The position numbers and the translations under genes were made by a program. Shown in pieces: positions 31,956 through 40,405 of a stretch of 64,000 nt of DNA. Each line of letters starts with the position of its first letter. Within the stretch, counting starts at the first letter, position 1. This DNA comes from DATBGO01 sp963785765 (GTDB lineage: Bacteria > Actinomycetota > Actinomycetes > Streptosporangiales > Streptosporangiaceae): contig CAWAWM010000008.1 of the NCBI GenBank assembly GCA_963785765.1, positions 434,001-498,000 on the forward strand, given 5' to 3'. A model generated the notes under the pieces. That model was not told the origin of the DNA. It worked only from the letters and a program-made list of their open reading frames with translations, and did no database searches.

Positions 31956-32743
31956 CCGGGCGGTTCTCCGGCCGGAATGTCATCGTCACGGGTGCTGGCC
32001 GGGGGATAGGCCAGGCGACCGCGCGGGCGTTCGCGGCCGAGGGCGCCGAGGTGCTCGCCCTCGGCCGCACCGTGGCTGATCTGGAGGAGACGGTCAGGCA
32101 GATCGCCGGAGACGGCGGGAACGCGTGGCTGGCCGCCTGTGATGTCACCGACGAGGCGAGCATCGAGGCAGCGGTGGACCGCGCCGCCGGCCGCTGGGAA
32201 CATATCGACGTCCTGATCAATAACGCGGGCATCGACGACGACACGCCGTTCCTCGACATCGACAGGGCGCGCTGGCGGGCCGTTATCGACACCAACCTCA
32301 CCGGCGCCTTCATCATGGCCCAGGCGGTGGCCAGGCAGATGGCGCGGACGGGCGGCGGCGTCATCCTGCACACCGCGTCGATCGACGCGTCAGGAGCTGA
32401 CGGGCCGTATGCCGCCTACAACGCCGCCAAGGCCGGCCTGCTCGGGCTCAACCGGACGATGGCGATGGAACTAGCCGGGCACGGGATCAGGTCCAACTGC
32501 GTGAGCCCGGGCTTCACGCACACCGTGATGACCGAGAAGGCCGTCGGCCCCGAGCTCCTCGGCTATCTCAACGGCTCGTTCGCGCGGGTGCCGATCAAGC
32601 GGCTGATCCGCACCGACGAGATCGCGCAGGCGTTCCTGTTCCTCGCCTCCGATCACGCCTCCGCGATCACCGGCATCGACCTGCGCGTCGACGGCGGCCT
32701 GACCGCCAACTGGTACGTTCTGGAGACCCTGCCCGACAGCTGA
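31952..32743 (+). CDS. SDR family oxidoreductase
   Basis: 263 residues from TTG at 31952, overlapping the permease stop as TTGA, so translation is coupled. VTGAGRGIGQATARAF cofactor motif, LGRT after strand 2 suggests NADP tolerance, NNAGIDDD, catalytic Ser/Tyr/Lys in HTASIDASGADGPYAAYNAAKAGLLG, and GIDLRVDGGLTANWYVLETL at the end. Same operon as the permease, hence probably acting on the imported compound or its product. A 17-bp hairpin ends the operon. Confidence 0.88.
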   Translation: MTGRFSGRNVIVTGAGRGIGQATARAFAAEGAEVLALGRTVADLEETVRQIAGDGGNAWLAACDVTDEASIEAAVDRAAGRWEHIDVLINNAGIDDDTPFLDIDRARWRAVIDTNLTGAFIMAQAVARQMARTGGGVILHTASIDASGADGPYAAYNAAKAGLLGLNRTMAMELAGHGIRSNCVSPGFTHTVMTEKAVGPELLGYLNGSFARVPIKRLIRTDEIAQAFLFLASDHASAITGIDLRVDGGLTANWYVLETLPDS

Positions 32744-32827
32744 CCCGCGCCGCCGCCGTCCGGCGGCCGCCCGCCAATGGCCGTGCCCGTCAATCGCGGC
32801 GATGGCGCAAACGCTGTTGTTCCCTCA

Positions 32828-32887
32828 ATGGATGCGATGGCGCTGAGCTGTCGTTGTTTCAGCGGCGGTGCGCCATCGCATCCATTC
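32828..32887. terminator. 17-bp perfect hairpin terminator
   Basis: AATGGATGCGATGGCGC pairs with GCGCCATCGCATCCATT around a 26-nt loop that itself holds a small GCTGA/TCAGC stem. It lies 85 nt after the SDR stop and just before the sulfotransferase gene. Confidence 0.8.
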
Positions 32888-32982
32888 GACCTCCCGGCGG
32901 CCACGCCGCTGCGGGCGGCCACCGCGGCGAGCGGCGGTTGCGGCGGCCGCCGGTTAGCGGCCTGTCGCCATAAGCTCCTCGG

Positions 32983-33891
32983 GTGACTTCCGAACCGGTG
33001 AGATACATCTCTGCGGACGAAGACAGTGGCCGGTGGGAAGGCTTCCCGTTCCGAACCGGTGACATCGTAATCAGCACGCGGTCGAAGACCGGCACGACCT
33101 GGGTGCAGATGATCTGCGCGCTGCTTATCTTCCAGACGCCACAGCTGGATCGGCCGATCGGCTGGTATTCACCGTGGCTGGACCGGCTGATCCGGCCTAA
33201 GGAGGAGATCTTCGCCCGCCTGGAGGGTCAGCAGCATCGCCGGTTCATCAAGACGCACACGCCGCTGGACGGCCTGCCGATCGATCCGCGCGCCACCTAC
33301 ATCGTCATCGGACGGCATCCGCTCGACTCGGCGGTCTCGCTCTACTACCAGGGCCACAACATCAACCGAGCCCGGCAGCGGGAGCTGACCCAAGAGCTGA
33401 CCGGGCAGCCGGTGCCGGCCGAGGCGGAGAGCCCGCGCAAGCCGGTGCGGGAATGGCTGCTGGACTGGATCGATGACGACGCCAGCCCGCGCCAGCAACT
33501 GGACTCGATCCGCGGCGTGCTCTGGCACGACTCCGATGCCTGGGCGCGGCGTTCCGAGCCTAACGTCGTACTCCTCCACTACGCCGAACTGTCCGCTGAC
33601 CTGACGGGCCAGATGCGCTGGCTCGCGAGCCGGCTGGGTATCACCGTGCCTGACTCAGCCTGGCCTGACCTAGTCGAGGCGGCCACGTTCGCGAGCATGC
33701 GTGCTGCCGCTGAGAAGATCACCGGCTCCGGGCAGATCCTGAAGAGCGCCGTGGCCTTCTTCCGCCGCGGCACCTCGGGCGCCGCGGGCGAGCTGCTCAC
33801 CGATGACGAGCTGACCCGCTACTACGCGCGGGCCTGGGAACTGGCCCCGGCGGACATGCTGCGCTGGCTGCACCGCCCCCAGCTGGCTTAA
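32983..33891 (+). CDS. PAPS-dependent sulfotransferase
   Basis: 302 residues from GTG at 32983. The 5'-phosphosulfate loop is RSKTGTTWVQMI (about 26-37) and the 3'-phosphate site is VIGRHPLDSAVSLYYQ (about 107-122), both near consensus; the FIKTHTPLDGLPID segment carries the expected catalytic region with His. The C-terminal KSAVAFFRRGTSGAAGELLT matches the FRKG-type PAPS-binding motif loosely (FRRG). It transfers sulfate to a hydroxyl or amine of an unknown small molecule. Its place in a catabolic cluster is odd; a hairpin separates it from the operon before. Confidence 0.88.
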   Translation: MTSEPVRYISADEDSGRWEGFPFRTGDIVISTRSKTGTTWVQMICALLIFQTPQLDRPIGWYSPWLDRLIRPKEEIFARLEGQQHRRFIKTHTPLDGLPIDPRATYIVIGRHPLDSAVSLYYQGHNINRARQRELTQELTGQPVPAEAESPRKPVREWLLDWIDDDASPRQQLDSIRGVLWHDSDAWARRSEPNVVLLHYAELSADLTGQMRWLASRLGITVPDSAWPDLVEAATFASMRAAAEKITGSGQILKSAVAFFRRGTSGAAGELLTDDELTRYYARAWELAPADMLRWLHRPQLA

Positions 33892-33943
33892 GTGCCGGTG
33901 CGGTGCGGACAGCCGCGGCAGCGACGGCCTGCGGACCCGGTCT

Positions 33944-34939
33944 TCAGACCAGGGTGCCCCGGCGCCCGACATGGTCGAGGTATTCAGGATTGATGATCGA
34001 CGCCACCGGGCGCCCGGCCAGGAAGTCGATAACCTGGCGGGCGGCCTGGACCGGCAGCTCGGCCAGGCTGGCTGGCGAGTACCAGGCGGCGTGCGGGGTG
34101 AGCAGCACATTGGACAGCGCGCGCAGCGGGCTCGAAGCGGGCAGCGGCTCGGTGTCGAACACGTCCAGCGCCGCTCCGGCGAGCCGCTCCGCGCGCAGCG
34201 CGCCGACCAGCGCGGCCTCGTCGATGAGGCCGCCCCTGCAGGTGTTGACCAGCAATGCGCCCGGGCGCATGGCGGCGATCGTGTCGGCCCGGATCAGGTC
34301 GCGAGTCTGGTCGTTCAGCGGGGCGTGCAAGGTCACCAGGTCCGATCCGCGGAGCAGCTCATCGAGCCCGGTCAGCCGGACACCGGCCGGAGCGGTGGCG
34401 TACGGGTCACAGGCCAGCACGCCGAAGCCGAGCGCGATCGCCTGCTCGGCGACCCGCGAGCCGATCCGGCCCAGCCCGACTACGCCGATGGTGGTGTCGG
34501 ACGGCCGGCAGGCATTCGGGTAAGGCTCGGCGGCGCTCCACGCTCCGGCCCGGACCGCGGCGTCGAACCGGCCCAGCCCGCGCAGCAGCCACAGCGCCAT
34601 CGCGAGCGTGTGCGCGACAACTTCGTCGACGCAGTAGTCGGGGGTATTCGCGACGGCCACGCCGCGCTCGGTCGCCGCGGCCACGTCGATCATGTCGTAG
34701 CCGATGCCGAGCCTGCTGATGAACCGGCAGCTGGGCGCGGCGTCGAGCACGGTCGCCGACACTGGCGCCCACTGGACGATCAGCGCATCGGCGGCCACCT
34801 CCGACAGCCCGGCGATGACGTCGGTGTCGGTCTTGGCCTGCAGGCGCAGGGTCGTGATGCCGGCCTCCCGCAGCACGTCCTCGTCGGCATCGGAGCCGAG
34901 ATTGGAATCGGTGATGACGACCTTCGGGCCAGCGAGCAT
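33944..34939 (-). CDS. D-2-hydroxyacid dehydrogenase family protein (CtBP/glyoxylate reductase-like)
   Basis: 331 residues; ATG lies 4 nt after the GntR stop with GGAGGA inside that gene's end. Rossmann motif VVGLGRIGSRVAEQA near residue 155, substrate Arg in VNTCRGGLIDE, Glu in ALDVFDTEPLP and catalytic His in TPHAAWYS complete the triad. It would interconvert a 2-keto acid and D-2-hydroxy acid with NAD(P)H. Co-transcribed with the GntR regulator and decarboxylase-like gene. Confidence 0.9.
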   Translation of the reverse strand: MLAGPKVVITDSNLGSDADEDVLREAGITTLRLQAKTDTDVIAGLSEVAADALIVQWAPVSATVLDAAPSCRFISRLGIGYDMIDVAAATERGVAVANTPDYCVDEVVAHTLAMALWLLRGLGRFDAAVRAGAWSAAEPYPNACRPSDTTIGVVGLGRIGSRVAEQAIALGFGVLACDPYATAPAGVRLTGLDELLRGSDLVTLHAPLNDQTRDLIRADTIAAMRPGALLVNTCRGGLIDEAALVGALRAERLAGAALDVFDTEPLPASSPLRALSNVLLTPHAAWYSPASLAELPVQAARQVIDFLAGRPVASIINPEYLDHVGRRGTLV

Positions 34940-34942
34940 TGC

Positions 34943-35623
34943 CTACAGTTCCTCCATCCCGGTCACCTGCGCATCGACAATCCGCCGGGCGGCATCCTCG
35001 ACGTGCTTGGCCATCGCCCGCTCCGCCGCGCGCACGTCCCCCGACGCGATGACGTCGAGCAGTTCCTGGTGGCTGTAGGCATGCCTGCGCAGCTCGTCCG
35101 GCGCGAGCGAGGCCGCCGCCGCGCGGTAAAAGTGGCTGGTCCGGCTGCGCATCTGCGCCGCGACCTCGACCAGCAGGCTGTTGTCGGTCAGTTCCCACAG
35201 GCGCTGGTGGAACTGCTGGTCGAGCTCGTGCACGCGGACGAGGTCGTGCTGGTCGGCGGCGAGCAGCATCTGGTCGACGATCGCCTGGAGCCCGGCGTGC
35301 GCGTCGGGCGTGAAGCGGCCCTTCAGCCGCCGCACCACGAACTGTTCCAGCACCACGCGCAGGCTGGAGACCTCTTCCAGCATGCGCGGCGTGAGGCTGG
35401 CGACCCGCGCGCCGCGCCGCGGCAGGCGCACGACCAGGCCCTCCTCGGTCAGCCTGGCCAGCGCTTCGCGCAGCGGGATGTGGCTGATGCCGAACTCATG
35501 GGCCAGCCGTCGCTCGACCAGGTGCTCGCCCGGCGCATACATCCCGCTGGATATGGCGGCTCTCAGCCGGTCCACGACGGCGTCCGCCAGGCTCTGGTCG
35601 GGCAGCGGCTCGTTGGCGTTCAC
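34943..35623 (-). CDS. GntR family transcriptional regulator, FCD (FadR/VanR) subfamily
   Basis: 226 residues from GTG at 35623, which overlaps the upstream stop as GTGA. N-terminal wHTH: LADAVVDRLRAAISSGMYAPGEHLVERRLAHEFGISHIPLREALARLTEEGLVVRLPRRGARVASL. The FCD ligand domain follows, with metal-binding candidates Asp/His in LDQQFHQRLWEL, HAYSHQELLDVI and AMAKHVEDAARR. It is the only regulator in the cluster and so the best candidate to bind the five GCTATAGC sites, releasing DNA on a carboxylate or sugar-acid effector. Confidence 0.9.
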   Translation of the reverse strand: MNANEPLPDQSLADAVVDRLRAAISSGMYAPGEHLVERRLAHEFGISHIPLREALARLTEEGLVVRLPRRGARVASLTPRMLEEVSSLRVVLEQFVVRRLKGRFTPDAHAGLQAIVDQMLLAADQHDLVRVHELDQQFHQRLWELTDNSLLVEVAAQMRSRTSHFYRAAAASLAPDELRRHAYSHQELLDVIASGDVRAAERAMAKHVEDAARRIVDAQVTGMEEL

Positions 35624-36363
35624 GCGGCACGGTACCGGTAGATAATGCGCCCGGGACTGAGCGTCAGGTCGACGGTCCGGTGCAGGCCGAGCAGGATGTC
35701 GTCCACGGCGAGCAGGTGCACCGGGAGCTGCGCGTTGGGGCGCAATTCGAGCGTAGCCGGGCCTATCCATGATTCGTGTTCCACAACGTCGGCAAAGCGC
35801 CTGGTCACAAGCTCGCGGCTCACGACGCCTTCCTCCTCCTGACGCACCCTCAGGTTGACATTCAGTTCGGCGCCTGGCACGAGCGTGGCCAGCTCGCCGC
35901 CGCTGGCGGCACGCTGCTTCCAGCCCATCGTCGCTGTCGCGACGTCGATGCCGTTGCGTGCCACCACGCCGACGAGCAGGTCACCGTGCGGGGCGAGCCG
36001 CACGTGCCCTGCTTTCTTCGGCTGACCGTAGGACTCCCGGCCGGCCGCGACCGCTGCATCAGACTGGAGCACCAGAAACGGTGAGTAGACCGCAGCGGAG
36101 TCGTCCGGTAGCAGCACAGGAACCTGCCAGGCCGATTCGCAATATACGCCGAACCATTCAGCGTCGTGCATGTAGTAGACGTGCAGCACGCATAGGTCGG
36201 AGGCAAGCCGCAGCGGTTGCGGGATCAGGGCTTCAGCGGCTTCGCGGCGGGTCCGGTACACGATCGTCAGGATCTCGGTATTGCGCAGCCTGATCGGCAG
36301 CGGTGGCACGAGCGGTGCCCCGAACGGAGTCGAGGCAATGTCGAGCGGGTCAAATGGACTCAC
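35620..36363 (-). CDS. acetoacetate decarboxylase (ADC) family protein
   Basis: 247 residues from GTG at 36363, overlapping the VOC stop as GTGA. It has the ADC fold pattern: TIVYRTRREAAEALIPQPLRL near the N-terminus, then ESYGQPKKAGHVRL, where the lysine pair supplies the Schiff-base lysine of true decarboxylases. C-terminal LGLHRTVDLTLSPGRIIYRY is also typical. It may decarboxylate a beta-keto acid of the pathway; many homologues instead act as aldolase-dehydratases, so the exact reaction is open. Confidence 0.85.
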   Translation of the reverse strand: MSPFDPLDIASTPFGAPLVPPLPIRLRNTEILTIVYRTRREAAEALIPQPLRLASDLCVLHVYYMHDAEWFGVYCESAWQVPVLLPDDSAAVYSPFLVLQSDAAVAAGRESYGQPKKAGHVRLAPHGDLLVGVVARNGIDVATATMGWKQRAASGGELATLVPGAELNVNLRVRQEEEGVVSRELVTRRFADVVEHESWIGPATLELRPNAQLPVHLLAVDDILLGLHRTVDLTLSPGRIIYRYRAA

Positions 36364-36803
36364 GCCGCCGGCCGTTCGAAAAGCTCAACAACGTGCCCGT
36401 CTGGATCGCGCAGGTATAGGCCACGGCCACCGCGGTTAGCGCCTGTGTCAATCATCACCGGCCCGCTGAACGGCACGCCACCCGCCGCCACCAGGCGGTC
36501 AAGCCGGTCTTCCAGATCGTCGCAGGCGATGCAGATGTGCGAGAACCCGACGTCCGCGGGACGCTGGGCGTGGCCTCCGCCGGAAGGCGCCAGGTACTGA
36601 AAGAGCTCAATCCGCGGTCCGTCGTCGGAAAACGCGAGATGCGCCATGCGCACGTGCGCGCCCGGCTCGCCGACGATTGCCTCCAGGTATCCGCCGGCCT
36701 TCTCCTGCTCGAACAGCACGCGCATGCCCATCGCATCTCGCCAGAACCGGAGCGACCGGTCGAGGTCAGCGATCGTAAGGCCAGTGTGGTGCAGCATAGG
36801 CAT
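36360..36803 (-). CDS. VOC (glyoxalase/bleomycin-resistance) family protein
   Basis: 147 residues in two beta-alpha-beta-beta-beta modules. Metal-ligand positions are visible: His in MLHHTGLTIADL, Glu in RIELFQYL, His in VGFSHICIACDD and Glu in PDGHVVELFERP, so divalent metal binding is likely. Methylmalonyl-CoA epimerase, lactoylglutathione lyase and ring-cleaving dioxygenases share this frame; the short length fits an epimerase or lyase. Lies 13 nt after the broken SDR gene and is coupled to the ADC-like gene. Confidence 0.85.
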   Translation of the reverse strand: MPMLHHTGLTIADLDRSLRFWRDAMGMRVLFEQEKAGGYLEAIVGEPGAHVRMAHLAFSDDGPRIELFQYLAPSGGGHAQRPADVGFSHICIACDDLEDRLDRLVAAGGVPFSGPVMIDTGANRGGRGLYLRDPDGHVVELFERPAA

Positions 36804-36816
36804 CCTAGATTGCCTT

Positions 36817-37206
36817 TCAGAAGGTGACGATCAGGCCGCCATCGACGACAACCCGCTGACCGGTGAGATACGTATTGTCCGGTGAGACCAGGTGGCTCAC
36901 CGCGGCGGCGATCTCGGCTGGCTGGGCCGCGCGGCGCAACGGCAACCTGCCGTGCTCGAGATAGATCTGGCGGAACCACTCCGACTCGGTCTCGTCGCGG
37001 CCGTCGACGATTGACATTCGGGTCTGGACGAACCCGGGCGCCACCGAATTGACCAGGACCCCGCAGGGTCCGAGTTCGATCGCGAGCGTTCTGGTCGCCG
37101 CCTCAAGCCCGGCCTTGGCGGTGTCATAGGCCAGCGACGCCGCCTCCCCGTTGGTGGCGTGCACCGAGGTGATGTTTACAATCCGGCCGCAGTGGCGAGC
37201 GGCCAT
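36817..37206 (-). CDS. SDR family oxidoreductase, C-terminal fragment (frameshifted)
   Basis: Carries the second half of an SDR: RHCGRIVNITSVHATNGEAASLAYDTAKAGLEAATRTLAIELGPCGVLVNSVAPGFVQTRM, with catalytic Ser, Tyr and Lys, and the C-terminal LTGQRVVVDGGLIVTF. The ATG at 37206 is internal to the family alignment. The preceding residues (VGRLRM) are encoded in this frame, but the N-terminal half is one frame off. Joining needs one extra base near 37224. Confidence 0.8.
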   Translation of the reverse strand: MAARHCGRIVNITSVHATNGEAASLAYDTAKAGLEAATRTLAIELGPCGVLVNSVAPGFVQTRMSIVDGRDETESEWFRQIYLEHGRLPLRRAAQPAEIAAAVSHLVSPDNTYLTGQRVVVDGGLIVTF

Positions 37207-37712
37207 CCGCAGCCGGCCGACCGCGCCAGCCAGACGGGGCCATCGAGCAGCACCGCGTGCTGGTGGCGATAGGCGGCGAGCGTGAGCTTGGCGACCGGTT
37301 CAGGAACGAGGATCCCCGCGACGTTGACCAGCGCCGCCAGCGCTCCCAGTTCGTCCTCGACGCGGTCCAGGAGCCGGTCGTGGCCGTCGAGGTCGGCGAC
37401 ATCCGCGGTGTAAGGCACGATCCGGCCGGCGGCGTCCGCGCCGGCCGGCTCGCCGGATGCCCAACCGGATGCCGGGCCGGATGCCCAACCGGATGCCGGG
37501 CCGGATGCCCAACCGGATGCTGGGCCGGATGCCCCGTCGGAGCTCCCGCTGGCCAGCTGGCCGCCGGGAGCCTCGCCGCCGGCCTCCGGGCTGATGGATT
37601 CCACGTCGACGGCCGCGACCGCGAACCCGTCGTTACGCAGCCGCTCCGCGATGGCGCGGCCGATCCCGTTCGCTGCCCCGGTCACCAGGGCAACTGGCGG
37701 TCTGGGTTCCAT
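37176..37712 (-). CDS. SDR family oxidoreductase, N-terminal fragment (frameshifted, with repeat insertion)
   Basis: ATG at 37712 starts MEPRPPVALVTGAANGIGRAIAERLRNDGFAVAAVDVE, a normal SDR cofactor half. A repeat-rich insert of about 45 residues, with three PASGWASG octapeptides, then replaces the usual short loop before IVPYTADVADLDGHDRLLDRVE and LVNVAGIL. Homology ends at LLDGPVWLAR, after which the frame gives unrelated residues and stops. With both an expanded repeat and a lost base the gene looks inactive, unless the frameshift is a sequencing error. A GCTATAGC operator sits 10-25 nt before the start. Confidence 0.8.
   Translation of the reverse strand: MEPRPPVALVTGAANGIGRAIAERLRNDGFAVAAVDVESISPEAGGEAPGGQLASGSSDGASGPASGWASGPASGWASGPASGWASGEPAGADAAGRIVPYTADVADLDGHDRLLDRVEDELGALAALVNVAGILVPEPVAKLTLAAYRHQHAVLLDGPVWLARSAGCGWPLATAAGL
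37453..37524. repeat. 24-nt tandem repeat, 3 units
   Basis: Three copies of a 24-nt unit beginning CCGGATGCCCAACCGG, nearly identical, encode the octapeptide repeats inserted in the SDR. Confidence 0.9.
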
Positions 37713-37721
37713 CCCTGAAGT

Positions 37722-37737
37722 AAACGCTATAGCATCT
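37722..37737. promoter_or_regulatory. GCTATAGC operator (site 4)
   Basis: AAACGCTATAGCATCT lies between the divergent SDR (start 37712) and mutarotase-like gene (start 37766), close enough to both to repress either. Confidence 0.65.
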
Positions 37738-37765
37738 GAGGGCGTCAAGTAGTAGGGGAGGGCAG

Positions 37766-38770
37766 GTGGCACGGTCCCGCACCGGGGTGGCGGAGAGCTT
37801 CGTCAATGGCTGGCGTGCCGTGCGGCTGGCGACGGACGCGATCGAGGTGACGGTGCTTCCCGGCAAGGGCGCGGACATCTTCGCGCTGGTCGATCTGGCC
37901 ACTGGCATCGATCTCTTGTTCAAGGCGCCCTGGGGGCTGGCGCCGCCGGGCACGGCGCCCAGGGCCGGCAGTGGCGGCGATGCGTTCCTGGCCAACTACG
38001 AGGGCGGCTGGCAGGAGCTCTTTCCCAACACCAACGACGGCTGCACCTCCGGTGCCGTCACGGTCCCGTTCCACGGGGAGGTCGCCACCAGGGCCTGGTC
38101 GGTGTCGATCGAGGCCGACGACGGCCAGGACGTGGCGGTGCGGTTCTCGGTCGACTGCCGGCTGCTGCCGCTGCGGCTGGAGCGGGTGATGCGGCTGCGC
38201 CAGGGCGAGCGCCGGATCGTGCTTGACGAACGGGTGAGCAACACCTCCGACACGGCGGTCGGCTTCGTTTGGGGCCATCATTGCGTGCTGGGGCCGCCGC
38301 TGGTCGCGGCCGGTGCGCGGCTGCGGGCGCCGTGCCGCACCATCGTGACGCCGCCCCAGCCCTGGGAGGACAGTGCGCGCCTGGAGCCGGCGCAGCGCAG
38401 CGACTGGCCGAAGGCGCGGCTACGGGCCGGCGGGGAGGCCGACCTCTCGCAGCTGCCCGACCCGGAAGCGGCCAGTCACGATGATGTCTACCTGACCGAT
38501 CTGGACGGCGGCTGGGCCGAGGTCAGTAACCCGGCCCTGCGGATGGCGTTCCGGCTCGACTGGGATCCGGCCCTGTTCAAGTGGATCATCTCCTGGCAGC
38601 CGTTCGGCGGCGCGAGGGCCATGCCGTTGCGCGGCGCCTACGGCCTCGGTATCGAGCCCTGGACGACCGGCGGCAATCTGGCGGCGGCGGTGGCGGCGGG
38701 GGAGGCGATCGAGCTGCCCGGCGGCGCCGAGCTGGCCACCAGGCTCATCGCCAGCATCCGCACCTGGTGA
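37766..38770 (+). CDS. aldose 1-epimerase (mutarotase)-like protein
   Basis: 334 residues from GTG at 37766 after GGGGAGGG. Galactose-mutarotase-like beta-supersandwich: VLPGKGADIFALVDLATGIDLLF, NYEGGWQELFPNTNDGC, VWGHHCVLGPPLV (catalytic-type His) and ALFKWIISWQPFGGARAMPLRGAYGLGIEPWTTG with a conserved Glu. Family DUF4432/aldose epimerase. It probably interconverts anomers of a sugar fed to the dehydrogenases around it, supporting a carbohydrate substrate for the cluster. Confidence 0.83.
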   Translation: MARSRTGVAESFVNGWRAVRLATDAIEVTVLPGKGADIFALVDLATGIDLLFKAPWGLAPPGTAPRAGSGGDAFLANYEGGWQELFPNTNDGCTSGAVTVPFHGEVATRAWSVSIEADDGQDVAVRFSVDCRLLPLRLERVMRLRQGERRIVLDERVSNTSDTAVGFVWGHHCVLGPPLVAAGARLRAPCRTIVTPPQPWEDSARLEPAQRSDWPKARLRAGGEADLSQLPDPEAASHDDVYLTDLDGGWAEVSNPALRMAFRLDWDPALFKWIISWQPFGGARAMPLRGAYGLGIEPWTTGGNLAAAVAAGEAIELPGGAELATRLIASIRTW

Positions 38771-38817
38771 GGCCGGGCGCGCCGCCGTTGACCGGCGGGG
38801 CCTTACTGCCAGGGTCG

Positions 38818-39564
38818 TTACTGAATGGTGAACCCGCCGTCAACGACCAGGCTCTGCCCGGTCATCCATCCGCTGTCATCTGACAGCAGGAACACGGCCG
38901 GCCCGGTCATGTCGTCGGGCTGGCCGATCCGGCGCAGCGGCAGCCGGGCTGCGATCGCGTCGGCCTGGTCGCGGAAGTCGGGCCGGTCGACGTAGGCGAG
39001 CGGGGTGTCCACCACGCCGGGCGTCAGTGAGTTGACCCGGATCCCGGCGGGCCCGAAGTCCACGGCCAGCGCTCGCACCAGCGCCTCCACGCCGCCCTTC
39101 GATGCACAGTAGCTCCCGTAGCCAGGGGAGGCGACGTGCGCCAGCTGGCTGCCGACCAGGACGATCGACCCGGCGCCGCGCGGCACCATCACTCGCAGGC
39201 AGGCCCGGGCCAGCCGGAAGCTGCTGTCGAGGTTGACGCTGATCATCTGCGCCCACTGCTGGTCGGTGGTGTCGCGGATGTCCTCCCGGCGGCGGACGAT
39301 GCCGGCCGAATGGACCAGGCCATCGAGCTGGCCGAAGGCGGCGATGGCCGCGGCGACGCAGTCATCGGCGCCGGTGGCGCTACCCAGGTCGGCCTGCTGG
39401 CAGGCGATGGATGGACAATCGCGGGCCAGTCCGGCTAGCCGCGCCTCGTCGCGCCCGGTGGCGAGCACGCGGGCGCCTTCCGCAGCGCAGCGCCGCGCGA
39501 TAGCGTGGCCTATCCCGGAGGTGGCCCCAGTGACCAGCACCACGCGCCGCTCAAGCTTCCCCAT
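38818..39564 (-). CDS. SDR family oxidoreductase
   Basis: 248 residues from ATG at 39564. VTGATSGIGHAIARRC, TGRDEARL after strand 2 (NADP-type Arg), HSAGIVRRRED, catalytic VGSQLAHVASPGYGSYCASKGG, and VDTPLAYVDRP then WMTGQSLVVDGGFTIQ. Closest in feel to 3-ketoacyl/gluconate dehydrogenase-type SDRs. Stop lies 45 nt from the convergent mutarotase-like gene. Operator site 5 begins one base before its start codon, so the repressor would cover the promoter. Confidence 0.88.
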   Translation of the reverse strand: MGKLERRVVLVTGATSGIGHAIARRCAAEGARVLATGRDEARLAGLARDCPSIACQQADLGSATGADDCVAAAIAAFGQLDGLVHSAGIVRRREDIRDTTDQQWAQMISVNLDSSFRLARACLRVMVPRGAGSIVLVGSQLAHVASPGYGSYCASKGGVEALVRALAVDFGPAGIRVNSLTPGVVDTPLAYVDRPDFRDQADAIAARLPLRRIGQPDDMTGPAVFLLSDDSGWMTGQSLVVDGGFTIQ

Positions 39565-39580
39565 AAGCGCTATAGCATAC
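39565..39580. promoter_or_regulatory. GCTATAGC operator (site 5)
   Basis: AAGCGCTATAGCATAC lies immediately 5' of the SDR start codon and 46 nt before lutA, in the divergent intergenic region. Confidence 0.65.
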
Positions 39581-39625
39581 GGTACCGTGGCATCCCGGTC
39601 ATCAGCTCTGCGCGCGGCGTGAGTC

Positions 39626-40405
39626 ATGCGGATCGCGCTGTTCGTGACCTGCCTGGCCGACACCTTGTTCCCGGAGGTGGGCCGGTCCACGGTCGTGCTG
39701 CTGGAGCGGCTCGGCCACCGGGTCGAGTTTCCCGGGGCGCAGACCTGCTGCGGCCAGATGCACGTCAACACCGGATACCAGCGTGACGCGCTGCCGCTGG
39801 TCCGCGGGTACGTGGACGTCTTCGAGCAGTGCGACGTGGTCGTCGCCCCGTCCGGGTCGTGCGTCGGCTCGATCAGGCACCAGCACGCGATGGTGGCGCG
39901 GCGGCACGGAGATGAGGCGCTCGCGCGGCGGGCCGAGGCGGTGGCGGCCCGCACCTACGAACTATCCGAATTGCTCACCGACGTGCTGGGCGTTGAGGAT
40001 GTGGGGGCTTACTACCCGCACCGGGTCACCTATCACCCGACCTGCCACTCACTGCGGCTGCTGCGGGTCGGCGACCGGCCGGTCCGGCTGCTGCGCCAGG
40101 TCGGCGGCCTGGACCTGGTGGAACTGCCTGATGCCGAGGTGTGCTGCGGGTTTGGCGGCACCTTCGCGCTGAAGAACGCGGACACCTCGACGGCCATGCT
40201 GGCCGACAAGATGCGCAACGTGCTGACCACCGGGGCCGAGGTGTGCGTGGCCGGCGACAGTTCCTGCCTGATGCATATCGGCGGCGGCCTGTCCAGGCTG
40301 CGGGCCGGCGTCCGGACTGTGCACCTGGCCGAGATCCTGGCCTCGACGCAGGACGGCGTGCCGGACGGCGCGCAGGGCGGCGAACAGGACGGCGGGACCC
40401 GATGA
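39626..40405 (+). CDS. lutA: lactate utilization protein A, (Fe-S)-binding subunit
   Basis: 259 residues, MRIALFVTCLADTLFPEVGR start. Two CCG domains characteristic of heterodisulfide-reductase-like Fe-S proteins: TCCGQMHVNTGY and VCCGFGGTFALKN, with upstream APSGSCVG and YHPTCHSLRLLR. LutA, LutB and LutC form the cytoplasmic complex that oxidises L-lactate to pyruvate. The stop overlaps the lutB start as ATGA. Site 5 of the GCTATAGC series lies just upstream. Confidence 0.93.
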   Translation: MRIALFVTCLADTLFPEVGRSTVVLLERLGHRVEFPGAQTCCGQMHVNTGYQRDALPLVRGYVDVFEQCDVVVAPSGSCVGSIRHQHAMVARRHGDEALARRAEAVAARTYELSELLTDVLGVEDVGAYYPHRVTYHPTCHSLRLLRVGDRPVRLLRQVGGLDLVELPDAEVCCGFGGTFALKNADTSTAMLADKMRNVLTTGAEVCVAGDSSCLMHIGGGLSRLRAGVRTVHLAEILASTQDGVPDGAQGGEQDGGTR

